Source: Planctomycetaceae bacterium
Lineage (GTDB): Bacteria; Planctomycetota; Planctomycetia; Pirellulales; Thermoguttaceae
DNA length: 26,831 nt
Direction of reading: 5' to 3'
NCBI GenBank assembly: GCA_015062085.1
Contig: SUVI01000033.1
Span: 1 to 26,831 of the forward strand
The notes under the pieces were generated by a model. That model had not been told where the DNA came from, did not search any database, and was given only the letters and a program-made list of their open reading frames with translations. Shown one piece after another: positions 8,353 through 13,948 of this stretch (positions within the stretch are counted from its first letter, which is position 1; each line of letters begins with the position of its first letter). The translations under genes were made by a program, and so were the position numbers.

Positions 8353-8375
8353 TACATGTGCTCCTGTATCATGAT

Positions 8376-9671
8376 TTAAAGCAGATCATCATCTATTTGA
8401 GAACCGTTTCCGGAAACGTTTTGCTGCTGTTCTGTCGGTATATACATGCGTCGGGGAACTGCCGGCTTCTGACTCTCATGGTTCATGGCGGCGCCCATAG
8501 AAACGCGCATGGAAGAGCAATTCTCTTTCTGCGAACATTCTCGACACTCCTTCTGAGGAACATTCTTTCGATAATTTTCCCGAAGAAGCTTAAACAGCTG
8601 CTCAAGCAGAGTCCTGATCATGCACGAGCGCTTCTTGCGGTCTTCTTCCTGAACTCGTTTCACTGGATCGGATTTTACAGAATCAGATTTCCCGGAGTCG
8701 GATTTTACAGGATCTGGCTTCACTGGAGCCGGTTTCGAAAAAACGATCTGCCTGGACACTTCAAGCCCATTCACGACCGCATAGAAGACCTGCTGCGCGC
8801 CCTGTTCCTGAATGAATTTCTGCGCATGACGTTCTTTGGCCGCAAAAGTCACGATACCCGTTTCTTTTTGGGAGAGGATCAAGTTCGTCACCATTGCCTC
8901 ATCATCCTCTTCGCCTTTCCACGGCACAGCCCACATGGAATTCAGCTCCATTTCGGGGAGCTCCTGTGTATGCGACGGATCCCGCGGAGCTTCCGACACA
9001 AATTCATCCAGATCATACTCTGTCTGAATGACCGCCGGGGCATTTTGATACTGCGCGGATCCATAAGCCGCAATTCTTGGGGTATGCGGATCATTCCAAT
9101 CAGGTTTAATGAATTTCAAAAATAATCGTTCGGCAAATGGAAATGCAGACTTGCTGCTTTTCACCGCTCTCTCGACAGACTGCATCTCGGTACTTGTCAG
9201 ACCGCCAAGATCAAGCATTGGACAATCTGTGACCGTATTTTGAGCGAAGCCGTACCGATCATTTTTCATTTCTGCCGACTCGATCGATTTTTGCAGCATC
9301 GATGCGATTTTCGGAAGTTGAGACTGCAGCTCCTCTTCTGAAACGTTTTTCAGATCGATAAAACCGCCCCAGAAACCGCGAACTTTCTTGCCGAAATTCC
9401 TGTGAAGCTCATCCTGAACGATGTCGTCCCACTCATTTTCCGAAACGAACCACTCATTAAGGAGTCCGAGACCCCAAAATATATAATCACGGGTCCGCAC
9501 AAAAATACGCCGCGGCTGCGTCAGTGTTCGAGGAAAATGATCCTCATTAATGAGTTGTTGTGTGTAGGTTTGCAGTTCAGACGGAAACTCTTTCGGCCGC
9601 GCCTTGAAATGAAAATCCACGCCGTGCGGCGGCCTGTTCGTCCGAGTATAAACGATCGGATAAAATTTCAT
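8376..9671 (-). CDS. GTPase-coupled protein of unknown function (possibly GAP1-like)
   Basis: I do not firmly recognise this 431-residue protein. Residues 1-110 form a conserved-looking domain opening MKFYPIVYTRTNRPPHGVDF, with aromatic-rich IFVRTRDYIFWGLGLLNEW (56-74). The middle (about 150-290) is mixed alpha/beta. A low-complexity linker follows with repeated K-S-D/P-V units (about 312-340), then a basic helix and a Cys cluster CRECSQKENC, and a polar tail ending DDDLL. Its start overlaps the stop of the upstream GTPase (ATGA), so translation of the two is coupled. The position next to a GTPase pair resembles GAP1 (GTPase-associated protein 1) in predicted bacterial conflict systems, but I cannot verify homology. 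It has no signal peptide or membrane helix and is presumably cytoplasmic. Confidence 0.75.
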   Translation of the reverse strand: MKFYPIVYTRTNRPPHGVDFHFKARPKEFPSELQTYTQQLINEDHFPRTLTQPRRIFVRTRDYIFWGLGLLNEWFVSENEWDDIVQDELHRNFGKKVRGFWGGFIDLKNVSEEELQSQLPKIASMLQKSIESAEMKNDRYGFAQNTVTDCPMLDLGGLTSTEMQSVERAVKSSKSAFPFAERLFLKFIKPDWNDPHTPRIAAYGSAQYQNAPAVIQTEYDLDEFVSEAPRDPSHTQELPEMELNSMWAVPWKGEEDDEAMVTNLILSQKETGIVTFAAKERHAQKFIQEQGAQQVFYAVVNGLEVSRQIVFSKPAPVKPDPVKSDSGKSDSVKSDPVKRVQEEDRKKRSCMIRTLLEQLFKLLRENYRKNVPQKECRECSQKENCSSMRVSMGAAMNHESQKPAVPRRMYIPTEQQQNVSGNGSQIDDDLL

Positions 9672-10705
9672 GATTTCTTCTCCTTTCTCGCATATTCCTC
9701 GCTGCCGCAGATTTGCTTGCCGTTATCAAAAATCACCGAGGTCGCTTCAAACTCTTTCCAAATCGCGGCAAGTGACCTTTTCAAATCGTCAATGGTTTGA
9801 ATGACCTCTTGGATCCTTTGTTCTGTGTCTTTTGCCTGGCTGTCATAGTACGCCGAGTCGTCGCCATTCCACAACTTGCTAAGGAATGACTGATTTCGTG
9901 CCTGATTTGCATTCTGGATGAATTGATTTTTATCTCTGCGCAGCGACGCAATGTCACTTTCGCACGCTGCAAGCTGACTCGAAAGTGCCCAATAAATGGG
10001 GAAAAGAATGGGAATATGGATATTTTTGGGAGCGATCAGCGCCTCAGAAAAGCGGGTCCCCTGCGCCATCTCATCTTCACGAAATTTGCCAATAAAAACA
10101 CGCGTAATCATGGCACACCGATTCAAACCGCGGTCAAAAAGAACACCACTGAAACGAGCTTGCAAATCACTGATTCCGCGCTTCAGTTCATCTTTCGTTT
10201 TGATTTGGTCTCCCTTGGTGATCACGAGTGCCACAGGTACGTTCTTTTCCGATAATACCTGCATCAGGAGGTTTGTGTAACGCCTGTAAATTTTCGAAGC
10301 ATTTCGCTGTTTGGATGGATCATTCGAAATGCCGTCACGAAGCACTTCAGACGGAATGCAGACTAACAGTGCATCCGAGACCCGGCATCGGCTCATAAAT
10401 GCCTGAAAATCGGTCGGATCATCACGGTCAAGAATATGACCGCGATAGTCCTGCCACTTGAAAACCTCGATCTTTCTGCCATTCAGCAAAACATTAAACT
10501 CATAATCTCTGTGGTCATTACTTCCCAGAGGCCATTGGCCTTCCAAAATCCTCTCCCAGCCCTCCTGAAGATCGTATGCGTCATCCAAATCGGTGCACAC
10601 GAAATTAAAGCCGTTCCTTCCCGAAACCATTTGGTCTGCCGTGCCGAAAAGATAGCAGGTCTTGCCGGTGTTAGACGTGCCGAGCATTGTAATCGTAATT
10701 GCCAT
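9668..10705 (-). CDS. TRAFAC-type GTPase 2 (double-GTPase-like pair member)
   Basis: The 345-residue protein has a P-loop GTSNTGKT (9-16), a G3 motif KWQDYRG (83-89) where the usual DxxG is DYRG, and G4 TKGD (163-166), so it should bind GTP. A C-terminal helical/coiled-coil part (about 245-325) contains RNQSFLSKLW, which resembles RSWLEKLL in the upstream GTPase. Together with the shared KWxDYRG motif, this suggests the two are diverged paralogs. AGGAG lies 8 nt before the ATG. Its stop overlaps the start of the next gene by 4 nt (ATGA). It has no membrane segment. The pairing with another GTPase recalls the double-GTPase families of predicted conflict systems. Confidence 0.86.
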   Translation of the reverse strand: MAITITMLGTSNTGKTCYLFGTADQMVSGRNGFNFVCTDLDDAYDLQEGWERILEGQWPLGSNDHRDYEFNVLLNGRKIEVFKWQDYRGHILDRDDPTDFQAFMSRCRVSDALLVCIPSEVLRDGISNDPSKQRNASKIYRRYTNLLMQVLSEKNVPVALVITKGDQIKTKDELKRGISDLQARFSGVLFDRGLNRCAMITRVFIGKFREDEMAQGTRFSEALIAPKNIHIPILFPIYWALSSQLAACESDIASLRRDKNQFIQNANQARNQSFLSKLWNGDDSAYYDSQAKDTEQRIQEVIQTIDDLKRSLAAIWKEFEATSVIFDNGKQICGSEEYARKEKKS

Positions 10706-10731
10706 GTTTGATTCTCCTGATATTTGTCAGT

Positions 10732-10761
10732 GCTCTTCGGCAAAAAACTTTCCCGAAGAGC
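10732..10761 (-). other. Intercistronic hairpin between the two small GTPase genes
   Basis: GCTCTTCGG (10732-10740) pairs exactly with CCGAAGAGC (10753-10761) around a 12-nt loop, in the 115-nt gap between GTPase 1 and GTPase 2. No T-run follows on the minus strand. It may set relative expression of the first gene by protecting or cutting the mRNA. On the plus strand a T-rich stretch follows, but no plus-strand gene precedes it. Confidence 0.5.
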
Positions 10762-10820
10762 TTATGTTTGATTTTTATTTTATCGGTATAATACTGTGGA
10801 TCTCTTAAGTCGATGCCGTT

Positions 10821-11693
10821 TTAAAACAGGATGCAGGCACAGGATTCCGGATCGTCGGAGATCGTTTTGGAAATGTGTTCAAAATGAGCATGCATATATT
10901 CCACCAGTGCCTGCAAGTGTTTGATACGAGCCATAAGCTCACTGCCAAAAATCTCACTCAACAGCTTCTCCAACCAGGAACGGTTATTCCATTCTTCGAT
11001 CGCGTCATTCAGTTCATCAAGCTTCTGGTGCGCTTCCTTCATAAGCGGGAGACGCATGGACCAAAGGAACGGATAGACAACATTGCCGTAGGTATTCTTA
11101 TTCGTCGCCGTGAAACAAACCATGCCGTGCAAATAGTTATTATCGATATTACGAATGAATTTGCCGATCTCTTGTCCAACGAGAGTACCCAAAATGTCAT
11201 CCTCTTTGACCAGGTCCATTTTGGTGACCATGATCACAAGCGCCCGCGGATTGTTTTGGTTGGTATTCGCAACGAAATTATTCATGAAGATCAGAAGACG
11301 TTTCCAGTACCGCAGACTTGCGCGATCGTTCATCGTCGAGCCGTCAATAAACACGATCATCGAATCGCTCTCGTTTGAACATTTATAGACGTCGGCAGAG
11401 ACTTCGGATTCACTGGCGCGTTCCATTAATGCCCCGCCGCGATAGTCCATCCACTTAAACTTAAAGAATTCCACGTCGTCGTACAGAAAATCAAAGTTAT
11501 ATTCTGATTGCACAGCGGTCTGCGGCGGATAGATCCCGCGCGCCAGATCATTTCCGAGTCTTTCCAGATTCTGGCGCTGGCCATAATCCGAAAGACGGAT
11601 CTGGTAACCGCCTTCTTCTGCCATTACGTGATACATCGCAGCCATGAACGTTGTTTTGCCTGCCTGGGAATTACCGATCATCTGGATTCGCAT
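10821..11693 (-). CDS. TRAFAC-type GTPase 1 with CaaX-like C-terminus
   Basis: This is the first gene of the six-gene operon, 290 residues. The GTP-binding motifs are P-loop GNSQAGKTT (7-15), G3 WMDYRGG (81-87), G4 TKMD (157-160) and a possible G5 TATNK (195-199). After the G domain comes a helical segment (about 215-280) with RSWLEKLL, shared in outline with GTPase 2. The protein ends SCACILF; the last four residues, CILF, fit the eukaryotic CaaX prenylation pattern, and two cysteines are available for lipid attachment. A strong AAGGAGAG ribosome-binding site lies just before the ATG. It is probably the switch or sensor member of the system, but that is inference. Confidence 0.87.
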   Translation of the reverse strand: MRIQMIGNSQAGKTTFMAAMYHVMAEEGGYQIRLSDYGQRQNLERLGNDLARGIYPPQTAVQSEYNFDFLYDDVEFFKFKWMDYRGGALMERASESEVSADVYKCSNESDSMIVFIDGSTMNDRASLRYWKRLLIFMNNFVANTNQNNPRALVIMVTKMDLVKEDDILGTLVGQEIGKFIRNIDNNYLHGMVCFTATNKNTYGNVVYPFLWSMRLPLMKEAHQKLDELNDAIEEWNNRSWLEKLLSEIFGSELMARIKHLQALVEYMHAHFEHISKTISDDPESCACILF

Positions 11694-12064
11694 GCTTCTC
11701 TCCTTGTGTAAATTTTGCTATTGAATTTAGCGCTGCATTTGCTCAAGCCGCTTAAGCTAAAACGACTTATTAGAAATTTTGAGTAAAGCAGCCGTCAGAT
11801 AAATACATTGCTGTATCTTATCCTCAAACTACAGTGTAATTTGAAGGAAATCGCGATCGTGATACTCAAGCCGAATTAGAGGAATTCTATTGAAACCGTT
11901 TTACATTACACAAATATAATTTATCTGTAAAACAGACACAAACATTGTATCACTATCCTATTCAGTACTAAACTCGTATAAACAGAGTATATATCAATTG
12001 CTAAAAGTATACTTAACGCTCGGAAAGCGACGCTAAGATAAACTCCTATCCAATTATGCAAAAC
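11694..12064 (-). other. AT-rich leader (5' UTR) of the GTPase operon
   Basis: If transcription starts just after the -10 at 12065-12070, about 365 nt of untranslated RNA precede GTPase 1. The region is AT-rich, has no convincing ORF and contains only weak inverted repeats, for example an imperfect CTTA-CG/CG-TAAG stem near 12012-12037. A second, poorer -10-like TACAAT (11949-11944, minus strand) could be an alternative start. I recognise no known riboswitch. Confidence 0.45.
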
Positions 12065-12093
12065 ATTCTACCATGTTTTTGGATCTATGTCAA
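12065..12093 (-). promoter_or_regulatory. Near-consensus promoter of the GTPase/dynamin/Hsp70 operon
   Basis: On the minus strand, TTGACA (12093-12088) matches the sigma-70 -35 consensus exactly. It is followed after 17 nt by TAGAAT (12070-12065), five of six matches to the -10. This would make a strong housekeeping-type promoter unless repressed. The first gene lies about 365 nt downstream. Confidence 0.7.
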
Positions 12094-12102
12094 GGGGGGG
12101 GG
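12094..12102. repeat. G9/C9 homopolymer abutting the -35 box
   Basis: Nine consecutive Gs on the plus strand (Cs on the minus) lie immediately upstream of the TTGACA box, with no base between. Homopolymers of this length are prone to slippage, and this is the longest G/C run noticed in the window. The rest of the gap to 12293 is AT-rich; no confident plus-strand promoter was found there. Confidence 0.9.
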
Positions 12103-12293
12103 AGGTGAAAATTTTCAAAATTCCCATAAATTTTTTCTCGTGCCTCATGAAAGAATAGTTTCTTGTGAAAATTAATAAACAGTCTGTCGAAAATCAAACA
12201 AAACTAACGTCTTTAAAATAAATTTCCGATAAATACGATGATATCCTGTTTTTTTCGGCCAATCGGTCTATCCTTTTACCGGGTTACGGTCCC

Positions 12294-13625
12294 ATGCTGA
12301 CTCAGAATCAAATTTTAAACGCAGGTGTCGTCGGCTGCGGCGGCGCGGGATTTCCAACGCATGTCAAATTAAATGCCAGTGCGGACACGATCGTCTGCAA
12401 CGCTGCCGAGTGCGAGCCGCTTCTGCATAAAGACAAAGAGCTTCTGCGTCATTTTCCCGATCAGGTCATCGAGGGACTTGCGGCTGCGTGTGAAAAAGTC
12501 AGTGCACAGCGTGTCGTCATCGGTCTAAAACGTAAATATTCTCACCTCATCGACTTTCTGAAGCCGCGGCTCCCCGATTTCATGGAGATCTGCCCGCTTG
12601 ACGATGTTTACCCTTCCGGTGACGAATTCGTTCTCGTGTATGAAACGCTCGGCCGAGTCATTCCGCCGGGAGGGCTTCCGATCCAGGTCGGGGCGGTCGT
12701 TCTGAATGTCGAGACGGCATTCAACCTCGCGAACGCGCAGCGGAACGTCCCTGTGACGGGAAAATTCCTGACTGTGACGGGGGAAGTACAGACTCCAATG
12801 TCGATTTTTGCTCCCATCGGCGCGACATTTGCCGACTGTATCGACGCAGCAGGGGGAAGCCGGATCCAGGATCCTGCCTGTCTGGTCGGAGGACCGATGA
12901 TGGGGTATCTGGAAGAGCATCCCGAAACAGCTCGAGTGACAAAAACCACAGGCGGGATCATTCTCCTTCCGCAGGATCACCCCCTCGTCTGCCGAATGCG
13001 GACACCGTGGAACAGTACGGTCCAGATCGCCAAATCAGCCTGCGATCAATGCAGTCACTGTACGGAAATGTGTCCCCGAAACCTTCTTGGCCACCCCGTC
13101 GAACCGCACAAAGCGATGCGCAGTCTCCTGTTTGGATCCGACTTCCTCGTCCCCGGCTCGCAGTATTGCAGCGGCTGCAATCTCTGCTCACGCATGTCCT
13201 GCCCTGAAGGTCTCGATCCGTGCAGCATCATTCAGGCCAACCGGAGAAAGTGGCTCGGATCCGGAAAGAAAATGGAGCCGATCTTCCGTAAAAACCGGGC
13301 AGATCTCCTCATGAAAAACCGTCAGACGCCGATCCCGCGCCTCGTCCGCCGGCTTGGCCTCACCGATTATGATGTCCACGCGGACTGGAACGAATCGGTC
13401 TCCCGGCAGCTTGCGGAAGTGTCGGAAGTGCGCATCTCTCTGCGTCAGCACATCGGCACACCGTGCCTTCCGACTGTCCGAAAAGGCGAGACCGTCCGCG
13501 TTGGAGACCTCCTTGCCCTCCCAGAGGAAAAAGACGGGAAACTCCAGCTCGGCGCGGCGATCCACGCTTCGATAGACGGTAAAGTCGTTGAGATCACCGA
13601 CGCGGAATGCGTCATCAGAAAATGA
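12294..13625 (+). CDS. PduS-like SLBB/4Fe-4S flavoprotein (RnfC relative)
   Basis: The 443-residue protein has the domain order of PduS, not RnfC. The Complex-I 51-kDa-like NAD(H)/FMN domain comes first (VGCGGAGFPTHVKL at 13-26 and CNAAECEPLLHKDKE at 35-49). Then comes an SLBB-type region (about 150-200), two ferredoxin-type clusters and a C-terminal barrel-sandwich domain (about 385-443). Cluster cysteines are C250, C253, C256, C260 and C292, C295, C298, C303. The second has one extra residue before its last Cys. PduS (about 450 residues) is an NADH-dependent cobalamin reductase of propanediol microcompartments; related proteins pass electrons to other partners. No microcompartment shell gene is in view, so the partner is unknown. 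No clear Shine-Dalgarno precedes the ATG. It appears monocistronic. Confidence 0.85.
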   Translation: MLTQNQILNAGVVGCGGAGFPTHVKLNASADTIVCNAAECEPLLHKDKELLRHFPDQVIEGLAAACEKVSAQRVVIGLKRKYSHLIDFLKPRLPDFMEICPLDDVYPSGDEFVLVYETLGRVIPPGGLPIQVGAVVLNVETAFNLANAQRNVPVTGKFLTVTGEVQTPMSIFAPIGATFADCIDAAGGSRIQDPACLVGGPMMGYLEEHPETARVTKTTGGIILLPQDHPLVCRMRTPWNSTVQIAKSACDQCSHCTEMCPRNLLGHPVEPHKAMRSLLFGSDFLVPGSQYCSGCNLCSRMSCPEGLDPCSIIQANRRKWLGSGKKMEPIFRKNRADLLMKNRQTPIPRLVRRLGLTDYDVHADWNESVSRQLAEVSEVRISLRQHIGTPCLPTVRKGETVRVGDLLALPEEKDGKLQLGAAIHASIDGKVVEITDAECVIRK

Positions 13626-13749
13626 ACGAAGTTTGAAGTGCGGCGATACTGGCCGTCAGGACTTTCGCCGAGAGGGAACATGGGGACTTTTTAAAGAATG
13701 CCTTCTCTGAAACCAACACCAACTCCCGGCGAATGCGCGGATGCACTCT

Positions 13750-13792
13750 AAAAACGAAGCGGCAAAGGTCACTAAAGTGACTGGATTGCCGC
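13750..13792 (-). terminator. Probable terminator of the caspase gene
   Basis: GCGGCAA (13759-13765) pairs with TTGCCGC (13786-13792). Inside, GTCAC (13768-13772) pairs with GTGAC (13777-13781) across a TAAA loop, with a small internal bulge. On the minus strand the stem is followed by TTCGTTTTT, giving a T-run. It lies about 160 nt past the caspase stop codon. Confidence 0.65.
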
Positions 13793-13899
13793 ACGCCATA
13801 TCAAAACATACATCGCAATGAGAAGTAAAACTTCGATTTTTGTGTAAAATTTTCCGGGGCGCTGCCACGGACCCCGAGGACATTCTGCTGGACTTGTTT

Positions 13900-13914
13900 G
13901 GCGGCGAAGCCGCC
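13900..13914 (-). other. Small GC hairpin downstream of the variable region
   Basis: GGCGGC and GCCGCC flank a three-base GAA loop (perfect 6-bp stem), 35 nt past the stop codon and about 68 nt past the end of the variable-repeat-like region. DGR target genes typically carry a short GC hairpin at such a distance that aids retrohoming. This one is a little shorter than the described 7-10 bp examples, so its role is tentative. Confidence 0.45.
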
Positions 13915-13948
13915 TCGCTGCGCGCTGCCGACGCCTACCGCGCTACGC

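Larger units (their letters stand above)
13626..13948. other. Intergenic gap between convergent genes
   Basis: This 323-nt gap separates the PduS-like gene and the caspase gene, which face each other. It holds a bulged hairpin terminator (13750-13792) and a GC-rich stretch with a small perfect hairpin (13900-13914). A minus-strand reading frame running through 13801-13948 in another phase has no ribosome-binding site and is not called. No template repeat or reverse transcriptase of a DGR is present. Confidence 0.6.

Noticed and set aside
8358..9125. 255-codon open frame on the plus strand, antisense to the GAP1-like candidate
   Set aside because: It is opposite a gene embedded in an operon with ATGA coupling. 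No promoter or ribosome-binding site was found, and the product is compositionally odd.
10732..10761. Terminator separating GTPase 1 from the rest of the operon
   Set aside because: No T-run follows the stem on the minus strand, no separate promoter was seen for GTPase 2, and the genes are functionally alike. It is kept as an intercistronic hairpin.
12094..12102. G9 tract as a sequencing error
   Set aside because: This cannot be excluded for the exact length, but it lies in non-coding DNA and breaks no gene, so there is no sign of an error. It is reported as real with that caveat.
12294..13625. RnfC of an Rnf complex
   Set aside because: The barrel-sandwich domain is C-terminal as in PduS, not N-terminal as in RnfC, and no other rnf genes adjoin.
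13801..13948. Small protein or extension downstream of the caspase gene on the minus strand
   Set aside because: It has no start signal and is in a different phase. The region is better explained as the untranslated end with hairpins.
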